Shown one piece after another: positions 49,601-61,960 of a stretch of 64,000 nucleotides of DNA. The notes under the pieces are model-generated. The model saw only the letters and a list, made by a program, of their open reading frames with translations. It searched no databases and was not told the DNA's origin. Made by a program: the position numbers and the translations under genes. The stretch comes from Seison nebaliae (lineage: Eukaryota > Rotifera > Pararotatoria > Seisonacea > Seisonidae): the NCBI GenBank assembly GCA_023231475.1, contig JALJEE010002282.1, positions 110,833 to 174,832 on the forward strand, given 5' to 3'. Every line of letters begins with the position of its first letter. Position 1 is the first letter of the stretch.

Positions 49601-52600
49601 GGATATGTATATACTTCTTTTCTATTGTACTTTATTTGATGAGATTGTAATTTTTTTTTTACTCAAAACGATTTCCTTCTTAAGGAAATTAATCGATTTC
49701 GATTAAGAACTTCTTGCGACGGAGACAAGAGATATCTCAACAAATCTAATAATTTCATAAAACGTATCTGAAATAAATCTGCTCAATCTCTCCTGATAAT
49801 GGAAGTAGAAGGACAATAAAAGAGATTTTACAAGATTGATTGTGGAGAGGAATATTTTTCGATTCCTGCATAATGGAATCGAAAAATACTTTATTGAAAC
49901 AGATTGTAACGATATAAAAAATTCGCTTAAAAATCTTTCTTCATTTATCATCTGCCAAACCAAAAAATAGATACCACATTCCTACTTTTCTGTGGGAATA
50001 CAATTATGAGAATGCACAAAAATTAGTCATCTTTTCTGTTGGGAAGAAAATGTGCGTTCTGACAAGTACATGAATGTAATTAAATACATTAAAATTGAAG
50101 GATAAGATGATGATGAAGGTCTTGACAATTTGATGAAAAAGTAGAAATGGAAAGATGAAACCACCGCTACTATATTGGTAACCAAGCATTATAATTACCT
50201 TGTTTATTGTTTACAATATCATCGAATGCCGACGATACTTGAGATGAGAGACGATATTATCGCTATTTCAAACGAAACGGCTAAATGACTGGTCTGCAGT
50301 AGTAAATAGCCATTAAAGTGAACGTGTTTCTAATTACTGAAAGAGAATGATGTTGTTCATGAGAAATTTATTTTCTTCACAAACTCCGATTTGGGAAATG
50401 ATCCGGTTATATGAATTACCTTTACGGATCGATAACAGTAATGAATCGTTCTAGATTGTGTTAATGATCCGTAGACGCATCATTCTTGTCCCATAAAAAT
50501 TGCTCTAATGAGATTATTCAAAAGAATGGAACATCGGTGAAAAAATATGGTTAGAAAAGTGAAGATGACTCGATTTCCAATGGAATTCCATAAGTGAACT
50601 CTCAATTCGTTTGGAAGAGTAAACAGTAAATGATGGTAAGTCGATTGGGAGGATGTTGAAATAATACATGTAATAATATTGTGAGTAATAATAACAATAA
50701 CAGAATGAAATATGAAATAAAAGTGACTTGGGAGAAAATCAGGCAGAAGTACTTACTTATTCAAGGTTTGAGCAGCCAGCAGCTAAATAGTCTGGGAAGG
50801 AATGAGTCATTATTATACATGTTCTTCTAATACATTATCATTCGAATAATTTGCCTTAAGAACCATAATGAATGATCCTTATGATAATCATGAAATGCAT
50901 ATGTTTCGCTCCTTTCCCTCTTATTATGAAAGAAAAATTAATATTTTATTTATCGAATAAAACATGTATTTATATGTATTACTTTTCAAAAAATTGTGCA
51001 ATAAAAATTTTGGATGAAAATGATAAATCGGAGAAGAAGATCGAGAATGAATGATAAGAAAAAGTAGAAAAAATTTGATTCGGACCGGAGGAGAACGAAA
51101 TCAATTCTGCTTTATCTTTACTTTGAATTTTCTGCTTGGTTGATAAATCCGTTTTTATTCGTCTTCGTTCTCCTAATTATATTTCAGTATCATCTTCTTT
51201 CTGTAATTTGACAAACACTTCTATTTCTGCCCCTACCATAGAACAATGATGAGTTGGGAAAGGAATAAATAGATGGAATATTGATCACTAATCAACATCA
51301 ATCACTTACCGGAAAGTAAGAAAGATAATTGTAATCATCAATTCATTCTCAATTCGACGGAAATTCTATAATCAATGACATCAACTTCATCATCAACTGA
51401 AGTTCGTGAAGATGGAAGGAAGAAACATTGGAAGTGAATCGTTATTATCTTCTCCTATTTAGTGTTGAACAGTTCGACTCTTCAAGTCATCTTTGACAAC
51501 GACATCATTGTCGTCAAGTAAGAAGGGGGGAAGCTCATTGGGAAATTGTTTATGATCGAAGTTCGAAGGTTGAAATTCGATATCATTCTACATAATCATT
51601 AGGAAAAATGACATAACCGGAAATGAAACGAAATTGAATAAGATGTTTTGACTTCCTTTCTGTTTGAAAATGTTTTATTATTCTTCCTGATTCGCTCACT
51701 ATTTAACATCACTCTATTTTATAAACGGAATTTGAATTATACGTTTCTCTTTGACTACGACGAATATCATTCGAGAATGATTGAAGTTTTCAGTTCTTAT
51801 AAAATTCAGATCATTTCTTTGTTTGAAACAATGGAATGATTTCCATCAAAGCTCCTTTCCTATGGTATTATTTCTTTTGGATTTAAATAATTCCTTTTTT
51901 TTCGGATTCCTCTTCTATTTATTGAGGAGAAAATTTGCGATTCGTGATATGGAATGCATAAAAATAGAATGTAACGGAATATTTATTAATTTGTAACGAG
52001 TAAAACAAAAGAAATTATTCAACACTTCATAAATCATTATTTAATCTCTTCATCATTCACGAGAACAATTGTACCAGAATTTGAGAGGTTTCCAAAAATT
52101 CAGTTGAGATACAAAGAAGTTCGTTTAATAGGAACGTAATAAATTACGAAATTATTAATAAATAATAAGAATTCCCAAAAATAGATAAATGGATGATGGA
52201 ACATCAAAACTCATTCGACGTCTCTTCTCACCATCAGAGAATGTTTCATATAGAATCGATTGTAGAATATGGAGTAACGATAAGTGGAATAAATAAATCG
52301 ATTAAAAAATAATTCATTCATATTAAATCGATATTATTTTATCGTCCAAAAAAACTTCGAGAATATGACTAAAGGGAATAAAGGAAACTCATACCGTTCT
52401 CCATACATAAAGGAAGGACAGGAAACTATTTATCATTGAGAATTTATTCATTCTTGTGGATCTCATCAATTTTCACACATCTGTCGACATCTACAACAAT
52501 TTCTTCATTGTTAAATGGCAGTAGAATTGTGAGAATATCATGATAGCGTATGCGAGAAAGAATAATAGAAATTAGTAACATAAAAAAAGTGAAGGAAAAA

Positions 52601-55600
52601 TGAGAAACAATTTAGGAATTCCAAAGCATTCCATTTCATTGAAACATTATCGCCTCATCATTTGTGTGGGGTGTGGGGGAGAAGGGCGAAGGGATATTAT
52701 TTTCCATTCACCTCCAGGACTAACGAAAGCTAATTATCTACTTCAATTATTCCGGCGTATAATATCCTTAAAATGCTAACTCATTTATCTGGAATGGAGA
52801 TGGGAAAAATTCGCCATATCCAATTTTCTTCTTTCCAACAATTTTATGAGATTTACTTATGAATAATGTCTTTTGTCTTAATCGAATTATATAATTTCAT
52901 GTTAGTGACATCTTCTTTTGTCCAATTTCATTCTTTCATTCATAATTATGAAGAGAACGGGACTTACGAATAATTAATAATTCAGAATAGTAATCGTATT
53001 AAAAAAATTTCGTAAAACAAAAATATTGTGGTCATTTTCTCATCCGTCGTACGCATTCGTCTCGTCTCGTGTGATGAATAATCACGTAATTACAAGCAGC
53101 ACAATGTTATGGAATCAGCAGGAGATCTACAAAATTACATGTCCATTGATACTCGTCATTATTCCACTCACACTCATTATTAGTTGACTTATTAAATTTG
53201 ACATTTTCTCACAACCCGATCGGGTGGATGAGACGGAAGTCTCATAAAAATTTGAAAATTTTTTAGAAAAACGTAATTATAATAATAATTCATTTCTAGA
53301 AGTTCCATCGTCTTACAGATGATCCATCATCAATACCATAAATCGCGATATTAGTATGATTATCGATTAAATTAGTGGGAGCACATTGAATGAGAATTTC
53401 GAGAAAGGAAAAGAATGTTCATTGGCAGTCTTCAGATTGGAATGATTTGTATATGAAGTTGATAGAGATTAATGGAATAAGAATGACAAATCGACACCTG
53501 TCATCTCTTATCGGCCACTGTCCGCTTGATCTTTATGTTACGTGATGTAGATGATTACTATTCATTTATTGTTCTATTAAGAAGCACGAAGAAAATGTAA
53601 ATTTGGAAGAGATGTGTCTGTATGTCATTATTGGAGAACAGCTTCTGATATTAGTTCGATTTATGACGAGAAAGAACAAGAACAACAAGAACATCGTCAA
53701 ATGAAGATGAGTTAAGGAATAGGAGAATAATGAGTAACGGTACCATTAAAAGTGGTATAGCTACTTTGAAATTGACCGAAAAAAAGAAAATTTATTTAAC
53801 TACTTTCCTATCAGTTAACATCTGCTGGTAATGATAGTTGATTTTCTTGATGTCTTTACGACATCCAATTGTAGTTGATTCACTAAATTTTCATCAACTT
53901 ATTTACATTGTAGCCATAAATCAAAAGAGGGAATTGTATTGACAAATTCCATATGTGGTTGGTGATAATATTGTGATGGGAAGATTAGTTGAAATTAATA
54001 ATTTAAATAATTATTGTAGTGTTTTGATGGAATCGTTTTCTGTCGTTCACCATCTGAGATGATATTGATGTTATTATTTTTATTTGTTTTTCATACTATA
54101 TCGGTGGCATTCATGAGTGTTAGAATGTCTATTCTTAGTTTGTAATTGTTCGTTGTCTGTTGCCATCGGACAGTCGGGGGAACTAATGGATATTTTTATT
54201 GTAAAATAATTTTATGGTTATATCGAAAGGTCAATCGATGGAATTGAAAAAAGAAAATGGAAGAATAAAAATAGATGTTGTTGCGAATTGTAACTAAAAA
54301 ATCGTGATGATGTTAAAGAGATGTAGATCGAAAGAGTAATTCTCTTATTGACATTGCCTCCAATCGATTGTGGAGTTGTTAAGAGAATTTGCAGTGAAAG
54401 GAAAAAATGGAAATCTATAAGAAAGATCTATAAAACTTCTTATTTGGAGGCTATTGTCTCGAGGAGATGAATAATCATAAAAATTTTTTCCATTTTATTT
54501 ATGGACATTGGTCATCCGAAAATGGCATCGTTCCGCCACTCTATAATTAGAATAATGTTTGATATTCACTAACATTCGATTAGTCTGAATGGAGAATTGT
54601 CATCACCTTCATACAATTACCATAATTATTCGCACTCGACATGAACAGAAAGAAAATGTGCAAAGAAATTTCCTATAATTCTCATCATCCGTTCAATTTC
54701 AACATTTCCGTTACTTATTATATTCAAGAAGAGAAAATTAATTATTGTTATTATTATTATATATAAAATTATTTCATATTTCACACACCGAATTGGAAGC
54801 GATTGAAGTTGATCAATTTATTGATGGGAAGGAATAATATCGCGAGAACGAAGTGTCGATTATGTCACAGCTTATCTTGTTGCCATGACAATGGTCAGTT
54901 GACTTCCGACAATTCGGACAAACGAAGACTATTAATATTTACGTTCCATCTCTACAAGTACCATCATCGTGGAAATGGTACTTCACTTCGATTGCATCAG
55001 TTGTTGTGCAAATAGATTTTCGTAAACGAGAATCATCTCTGAAACAAATGAGACATATTCAATTGAGTGAAATTAATTAAAGAAAAAGAAAAAGAAAAAG
55101 AAGAATTTTTTCGAGTAAAGATAAAATTATGATAAATTTCAAGTCGAGTTTCGACCAGTTTCTTCGAGACTTCCAGTTGACTGATGATGAAGAATGTACA
55201 TAGGAAAACAGTGTGATGTTTATACAAACAAAACAAGAATATGAATTATGCTGCTGGCCATTCCTCCTTCAGGAATCCTTTCAAGATTCCATTTACTCTC
55301 ACATTTTTAAAGTTTCCGTCACAAAGTTTTCTTTTCGTCGAATTGAGAGATGGGAAACGTTCCTTCAATAATTGAATGATTCGTTATAAAAAGAAATGGT
55401 GAAGTGACAAATCATCGAGCAAGAACGATAAGCGAGGAAATGGATATTTATCAGATGAGTGTTTTTAAAACCTCACAGATGATTCTTGTCGAACAATCGA
55501 ACAATTTCCATTATTTGTTGGTGCTTGATTACCATTGAACAAAAGGTGATCGAATCATGGTGATCGAATAATGAATAAGAATAATGGAATAAATTTCGTT

Positions 55601-55660
55601 GCAATTATAGAAAGAAAATAAGGAACATTTCATATACTCGAGAAATTGTTAAGGCGTGAA

Positions 55661-55683
55661 TAGATGATGATGATGATGATGAC
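55661..55683. repeat. (GAT)n microsatellite
   Basis: Seven GAT units, noncoding. Confidence 0.85.
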
Positions 55684-57992
55684 CATGGATATATTGTTCA
55701 AATACTTTCATTAATTCAATACCTCTCACCATCAGAAATTATTTCGCCTTTTTTTTATGAAACGAATAATAGTCGTTTGGGATATTGGGAAAGAAAGAAA
55801 AATTTTATCTGAAAGAAGATTGACGGAAAAATGAAGAATGAAAATATATGACAACATTATGTCGAACGAATGAACGCATAATGATGATAATGATTTACAA
55901 ATTGACATATCACAGTACGGTGTTTTTGCATGAGAAGTGAGTGAATGTCATCTTACATGATCATATACGGAAATTGAGATAAATGTGCATGAATGTTGTT
56001 TAGTTAAACATTAGGAGAAGCAGTTGAAAAAAGAATGTTGATGAGAATTGTTCGTTCTTTCTTTTTTTTTTTGAGAAATTTACCAGAAGATTTCATTATA
56101 TATCAATAATAAGAACAACAACTATTCATCCATCGAATTGCATCGAATGAGAAACTTATAATAATTTTCGTTCGATCATTCACAAATAAAGGAAAAAAAA
56201 CCATGAAATTGATGTTGTTCATTAATTTCCTTTATTATAACGGATGAATGATACAATGATTTGTGCTTTAGGCAAAAGCAATTCGTGCAATCTTCTCCTT
56301 TCTTATTACATAATTAATTTATGATATTCTTATGAGAAATTGTGAAAACGAGGAACATTAAGTGAGAGAGGAGACCTTCCAAGTGGGAAAACCACAAAAT
56401 TTTTAAGAGTTCTAACAGCTGCAATTTACTGAATCATCTCTCATTTGGAGAATAGAGATACATCAACATAATTGTCGGCTGATATTCCGCCAGCTGTAAC
56501 TGAGTGATAATGTAACAACATATTTTCCACTAAATAAATCGTAATAAATTACTGTTTATGTAAAGAAGAAGAAGAGACGAGTTGGATAAAATATGAGCTA
56601 AAGAAAAGAAGTTCTTATGGAGTACCGACCTAATTAAGTTGAAGCGAAATAACGGAAACAAACATTGACGATGATAATGAACGATAACTGAATTTGTTCA
56701 TGTTTATTTGAAATTATGAGGTCATATCTACAATAACTTATTATCGGAAGTAATGAGGAGGATGAACGAACGAGTAATTCGATGTCTGATAACCTTAGGA
56801 AGAAGGAATAATCATTAAATTACTTATCTGTCTGATTCCCTCATGGAAATATGTGAAACGATTTCCTTAACAAGAAAAAAATCGATTTTTTCTTGCAGGA
56901 AATTATTGGGAGGATAAATGAAATGTTAAAAGTATAGAGTTGTTGAGAGGTAAACTTTAGCTTATCAGAAATCATTTACATCGAAATTATTCTATTGACT
57001 ATTAAGTCATATTATTCTAATTGTAATTTAGCCTGTCAATACGGTGGTTAATGATATGGGGGCGGGGGGTGAGAGAAGAAAAGGAGTGGAAATGATTTCC
57101 TTTTACATTCTTTTTTATTATTATTAATTTTCAATCTATTCTAGTCAGCATTAACTTACAACATCTTCCGGATTTACGTAAAATTCTTATTTTTCTTAAG
57201 AATAAAATAGAAGAAGGGACTGATGATAAGGAAATGTCAGTTACAGAAAGAATCTAATATACAGAAATGGATTTATTATTCTTCTTCTTTCCATGTACTA
57301 TTATATCGTAGTCAAACATTCGTCAAATTTGAGTGGAGTCGTGTGTATGTGGGGGGGTAGATTGGTGAAAGACACTTTATGAGAATAAGTATAATCGTTC
57401 CCGAGTCACAATAATGGTATATTGTTTATTCATATGACTAATTCATCTACCAAACGATCACTTCTGCTTATTCTGCCTTTCTTTCCGTCAGGTTGTTCGC
57501 TATTCTTCTTTTTTCATCCACCAAATCGATTTTCTATTCTCATCACAACACTGAATGATGTAAGTTGGAATATTGTCGATAAGTCTCACAATCATTAGAA
57601 TAATAACTCGAATGTACATATGTCCATTGAATGAATTAGCTACTGGATTCAATTGGAATCGTGATTGTAATAACTACATGGAATTCTTCTTCTATTTCTT
57701 CCTCTCATCCACTTCTCCTTTTTCCTCCCCTAACAATTTATTTGGATCTTACACATCCTTACATATCTATCTGTACGAAATTTATTTTCAACCAGAAGTA
57801 TGTAAAGACACTAATTCACATAACGATAATAATTTACAGTTTATCATCCGAATGAATCGTTTGAGATTAAACGGAATTTTTCTTACAGAAGAAATTTATC
57901 ATAAATCAATTCGTAAACTAATCAACACGATGTCTCCCAAGATTGACCTTTCCAATTAGATTTGGAAGTAAATTCTGGAATTCATTTGACGA

Positions 57993-58296
57993 CTAATTTC
58001 TGATTATTACATTTTCTATTGTCTCTCTGGACGAGGGAAGAAGATTGCATAATAAATCTTCAACGATCATATTTGGAAAGCAATTTAGACATTTCTTATA
58101 ATAATATACAGTAACTAGGTCAACATCCTGATCTGCTACGTGATAATAAAAACATCTTTTAGATAATTTCTTCCAAAATGGAATATCCAATTGAAACTGC
58201 CAATTAGAACAATTATTATTTTCATCATCATCATCATCATCGAAAATAAGAAATTTAGAAAGAAAAGAAATTTCCTTTCCTTCCCCTTTTATTTAT
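57993..58296 (-). other. Possible terminal exon or gene remnant, minus strand
   Basis: On the minus strand about 100 codons stay open from near 58296 to a TAG at 57993, without an early ATG. The reading includes six Asp, then CSNWQFQLDIPFWKKLSKR and ends RETIENVIIRN, with mixed composition more like protein than AT-rich noise. If it is an exon its upstream partner is not visible. It may equally be chance or a decayed gene. Confidence 0.25.
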
Positions 58297-58581
58297 TCCT
58301 CGAATTTGATATTTTATTTTATTTTTGGTCAATTTTTTTTTTCTAGATAGACCAGTAGATCGTCTATCCTTTTAACCATTGAAATAAATGAGAAATTAAA
58401 ATTATGAGATACACCAAAAAAAACGGACAGCTGAAAAAGAAAATGATTTAAAAGAACTGAATAAGGGTTTCCAAAATAAAAAATAAAGAAAAAGAGAGAG
58501 TTTGATGAGAAGAAATGGTGATATTAAAAATTATTAATTAAATTCAATCGATCGTTAATTTGGGTAATATCATGAAATTTA

Positions 58582-58836
58582 TTAATCAATCTTCATGAAT
58601 GTTTGGAAAGAAACTTTGCCTTCATTGTCGAAAGAATAGTTGGATGGTGTAATTCCACCTTGACGCATTTCTTCGACGGTCAATTTACCGTTTCGATTAA
58701 CATCAGCTTCTTGGAATGTCATAGCTGACATATGTTGTCTTCGATGTTCGGCTAAAGCTTCTTTGGGAATACCAGGTATTCCGGGAATAGTTGTAATATG
58801 ATCCATTTCGTTCTTGCTACTAGTTCTAGAGGACAT
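58582..58836 (-). CDS. Small EF-hand calcium-binding protein, 84 aa
   Basis: Single complete ORF starting MSSRTSSKNEMD. One full EF-hand loop is present at about residues 45-56 (DVNRNGKLTVEE; oxygen ligands at positions 1, 3, 5 and 12 present). A second, degenerate hand follows (FDNEGKVSFQTFMK, lacking the final acidic ligand in register). A Pro/Gly repeat (TTIPGIPGIPKEA) precedes. It has no signal peptide, so it is cytosolic or nuclear. It resembles a truncated calmodulin-fold half; partner unknown. Confidence 0.8.
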   Translation of the reverse strand: MSSRTSSKNEMDHITTIPGIPGIPKEALAEHRRQHMSAMTFQEADVNRNGKLTVEEMRQGGITPSNYSFDNEGKVSFQTFMKID

Positions 58837-59201
58837 GTTTCTTTTCGTTGGTGATATTAAAAAAGAAATGAGACAGAAGAGAAACTATAATACGAATGGA
58901 CAAATGTGAACAATGTTAATTTATTGAGGATGATGGAAATATTGTTGAGTAAATTAAACAAATATTTATATAGAAACTAGTTCTCCAAATACTGATAAAT
59001 GGACAGAGGAAGGAAACACATAAGATGAAAGACAATAAAACTTATTTGAAAAATAAAATCGATTAAGAACATTAATGAAAATGAAGGAAATTCAATAATG
59101 AAACCATTTGGGATTGACGTCATCCAAATCCCGGAGATACATAATGAAATTTGTTACACAAATGAAATTATGAAGTCGTTGAAGAAGTTAATATTTCGAA
59201 T
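58837..59201. other. Intergenic spacer
   Basis: 365 bp between EF-hand gene start and METTL5 stop, both on the minus strand; nothing else recognised. Confidence 0.4.
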
Positions 59202-60308
59202 TCAATTAATTTCTTTCTTCTTCATTCGTCGACGTTGTCGTAAAAGTCGAATGAGATCAACTTCGATATTCTTCATGTTCTTTTGTCTCTTCACATCATC
59301 TCCATCATTATCATCATTCTTACCATGATAACGTGAGGAACGACGTCCGATCTTCTCAATAGGAAATCGCACTTTTCCGCATACATCGATACGAACACAT
59401 TCGTCCGATTGACATTGTCGTTCACATGATCTAGACAAAAACTACAAATTGTATAATTACGATGATTTTTCATTTCCTTTCTATTTATATGAGTAGAGGT
59501 GATCTCAACAATTGATCGACCTTCTTTCACATCGAACAACAAAAGAAGTCGATATAGCTCGCCACTCTTTCAATGAAATCTGACGACGCAACAAGACAAT
59601 CATTACCGTCTTTTCATTTCGTTCGTTCATTAAAAACTCTTACTAAACTTCCTCATTTCCTGACTTATGTAGCGAGTAGATCGTATCACTAAATTTCATA
59701 CTCATCTGTAAGAATTTGAGATCGATACCTGATTCATTCGTTTCTAAATACAATTATCGATGAATCATCATGAATTATGAGCAAAATTAAACTTTTCTGA
59801 TAAGTAGATGTACCGAATGGTGGATTCATTACACAAATATCAAACTGGAAATCATTTCGAATCACTTTCTCCAAATTTTCCACATTACAACAAATCAGAT
59901 CTAATTGGAAATATTCATCCAAATTCTCCTTGTAATTTCGTCGACAAACTAACAGTGCGTCAATGTCAATATCGACACCTAAACAATATCTAATTATTTC
60001 TTAAAAATTAATTTCTCTAATTTAAACTAACTCCGTTTCCATCGTCATGGAAACGGCAGACGCCAAAATTCCAGTGCCGATACCCAAATCCAAATGACAA
60101 TCGACATTTTCTCTCTCGTTTTTCCTCGGAAAATTATTTAAAACATATGAAGCGATTTCAACTAATTTTGAAATATTTTTAATTAATTAAAATATATAAT
60201 CGAGTAACCCGCTAATGAAGGTGGAGTGTAATGTTGTTCTAAATGTTGTTTAGGTTTATCGAACTTCTCTAACTCTTCACACACTTCCTCTATCTCATAC
60301 TTTTTCAT
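59202..60308 (-). CDS. METTL5: METTL5, 18S rRNA N6-adenosine methyltransferase
   Basis: Five exons: 60209-60308, 60032-60161, 59793-59989, 59649-59728, 59202-59441; 747 nt, 248 aa (human 209). With TRMT112 the family puts m6A on one 18S rRNA adenosine. Marks: KPKQHLEQHYTPPSLA at the N-terminus, SAM loop DLGIGTG (58-64), GVDIDIDAL, catalytic NPPFG (132-136), IYSLHKS and the C-terminal IEVDLIRLL. The human loop between the last two strands is replaced by a longer, charged insert (HGKNDDNDGDDVKRQK). The last intron (207 bp) is much longer than the rest, and an alternative small exon inside it (near 59500-59575) was considered but fits neither phase nor family. Confidence 0.86.
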
Positions 60309-60508
60309 GCTGCATCAAAACTTAAAATTTGAAAAAGAATTGAATTCATAAAAACTTTAAATTTATTCATGAAATTTTATGATAAGCTCAATCTGTTCGT
60401 AAAATATGAGATTTCTTCTATCAATTTAATCAACTGCATAAGATCTGCATGAATAACTATGGTTATGCATTATATTATATGTAGTAAAATTAAGAAAATT
60501 TACGGATC

Positions 60509-61342
60509 TTACATTGTCGTGCGACCCATTGAAGGGCGACCGGTAGGCATACCGTATGGTCTGGTTTGACCACCTAAAGATACAGCCGTCTGTCCACCAA
60601 AAGCAAATGGTCCTCCGAATGGTCTACCAGTTTGTCCCCCATAAGGTCTACCAGTTTGTCCTCCATAAGGTCTACCAGTTTGTCCTCCATAAGGTCTGCC
60701 AGTTTGTCCTCCATACATTCTACTTGCAGGTCTAGTTTGTCCACCAAAAGGTCGACCAGTTTGTCCACCGAAGGGTCTACCAGTTGGTCTAAATTGACCA
60801 CCAGTTTGTCCACCGAATGGTCTACCAGTTGGTCTAAATTGACTACCAATTGGTCTCCCAAACGGTGCACCAGAAGGTCTGAATTGACCACCATTTTGTC
60901 CTCCAAAGGGTGCACCAGAAGGTCTGAATTGACCGCCATTTTGTCTTCCGAAAGGTGCACCAGAAGGTCTAAACTGACCACCGTTAGGTCTTGCAAAAGG
61001 TCTGTTTGACGCTAAAACTTGACCTCCATTTTGTCCACCGAATTGAGGTCGGAACCCATTACCAAATTGTCCTCCATAACTTGGAGTCGTTCTCATAGTT
61101 CTTTGGCCATTTAATAATTGTTGGAATTGGGAAAGCATACTTGGATTGCTTTGTAATTGATTCAACAGCCCCATTAAATCTAATGACTGTTGTGGTCGTT
61201 GATATTGCGATGGAGGTGGGGGACGACGTCCATAAGGAAAATTGCCATTAAAATCCTGACTATATCCTCCACCGAATTGTGAAGGATAGTTTTGGGCAAA
61301 AATAACCCCGACAATTGATAAAAGTATTATTCGGTTCAGCAT
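60509..61342 (-). CDS. Secreted Gly/Gln/Arg/Pro tandem-repeat protein, 277 aa
   Basis: Single exon with a clear signal peptide (MLNRIILLSIVGVIFAQ). Residues 17-85 are Gln/Pro-rich; the rest is built from repeats: four 16-17-residue units of the form GGQFRPSGAPFGRQN, then 8-residue units GGQTGRPY or GGQTGRPF, four to six of them in a row. DNA of adjacent units is nearly identical, so the array is young or homogenised. It has no cysteines. Composition suggests a structural extracellular protein (cuticle, glue, silk or eggshell) by analogy with other Gly-rich arthropod proteins; no named family. Several other frames stay open across the array merely because of the repeat. Confidence 0.85.
   Translation of the reverse strand: MLNRIILLSIVGVIFAQNYPSQFGGGYSQDFNGNFPYGRRPPPPSQYQRPQQSLDLMGLLNQLQSNPSMLSQFQQLLNGQRTMRTTPSYGGQFGNGFRPQFGGQNGGQVLASNRPFARPNGGQFRPSGAPFGRQNGGQFRPSGAPFGGQNGGQFRPSGAPFGRPIGSQFRPTGRPFGGQTGGQFRPTGRPFGGQTGRPFGGQTRPASRMYGGQTGRPYGGQTGRPYGGQTGRPYGGQTGRPFGGPFAFGGQTAVSLGGQTRPYGMPTGRPSMGRTTM
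60609..60720. repeat. 24-bp coding tandem array
   Basis: On the plus strand 'ggtctaccagtttgtcctcc' plus 'ataa' recurs at 24-bp spacing, encoding the GGQTGRPY units of the repeat protein. Confidence 0.9.
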
Positions 61343-61879
61343 GTTAATATTCTTAAATGTTACTCAATTATCTCGAGTTTTATACCCGAATATTGTTTTT
61401 CAGCATCTTCGTGTTAAACCTCTTTCAAATATATTCAAAACTTAAAAAATACTTTTTTTTATTAGTCGTTATTTACAGTTGTGTACGTCCAGGAGAAGTT
61501 TCTTCTTATATTTGATCTTTTGTGCAACTTCTGATATTCAGATCTCTCTTAATCATACATATTTTGCTAATATTAAACTTTTAAATCTTTCTTGAAACTC
61601 TTTCCGTAAAAACAACTTTCTACAACTTACATTAAGTTAAAATTCATAAGTTTATATTATAATAAATTTAACAAACGTAAAAGTTTTTTGAAATTTACAT
61701 ATACGAAATGTTTATTTATCCGATTACTTATTAGTAAATGATTATCATCATTTTTGTCATTACCCCTATTTTGTTCATTCTAGTTCTAGTTCTAGTTTTC
61801 ATTGTTCTAGTCATAAGATTTCCCTTAAATTTATTGTACCCATGAATATATAAATAACACTTTAAAGCACTTAGAATGT
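61343..61879. other. Intergenic
   Basis: Promoter side of the repeat-protein gene and upstream of tRNA-Pro. A short ttctag(ttctag)n tract occurs near 61779-61798. No gene seen. Confidence 0.4.
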
Positions 61880-61951
61880 GGCTTGATGGTCTAGTGGTAT
61901 GATTTTCGCTTTGGGTGCGAGAGGTCCCGGGTTCAATCCCCGGTCAAGCCC
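61880..61951 (+). tRNA. trnP-UGG: tRNA-Pro (anticodon TGG)
   Basis: 72-nt gene. The acceptor GGCTTGA pairs with TCAAGCC, with discriminator C. The D arm is GTCTAGTGGTATGAT, the anticodon arm TTCGC-TTTGGGT-GCGAG with anticodon TGG, and the T arm CCGGGTTCAATCCC(C)GG. It decodes CCA. No intron. Confidence 0.97.
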
Positions 61952-61956
61952 AAAAG

Positions 61957-61960
61957 TTTT
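61957..61960 (+). terminator. Pol III T4 after tRNA-Pro
   Basis: TTTT six bases past the tRNA end, the minimal pol III stop. Confidence 0.65.

Larger units (their letters stand above)
39027..58581. other. 19.5-kb stretch without a supportable gene
   Basis: Elsewhere in the window there is a gene every 1.5-3 kb; here I find none. The longest ATG-type ORFs (108 aa at 42538-42864 minus; 128 aa at 57573-57959 plus) are near what chance gives in DNA this AT-rich, lack family resemblance and have no convincing partner exons. No tRNA, conserved microRNA, rRNA or transposase ORF was recognised. It contains simple repeats (46592-46626, 55661-55683) and scattered G runs of five or more on the plus strand. 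It could be regulatory DNA, noncoding transcript, 5' introns of the LRR receptor gene, or decayed genes. Confidence 0.55.

Noticed and set aside
59500-59580. Possible extra METTL5 exon reading ISLKEWRAIS
   Set aside because: It needs a phase that would not join the following exon, and the family alignment is continuous without it.
60574-61009. Long open frames (125 and 140 aa) in other frames of the repeat-protein gene
   Set aside because: A stop-free short DNA repeat stays open in several frames; only one frame gives a signal peptide and start.
61779-61802. ttctag repeats resembling telomeric units
   Set aside because: Only three or four imperfect copies; not the arthropod TTAGG unit.
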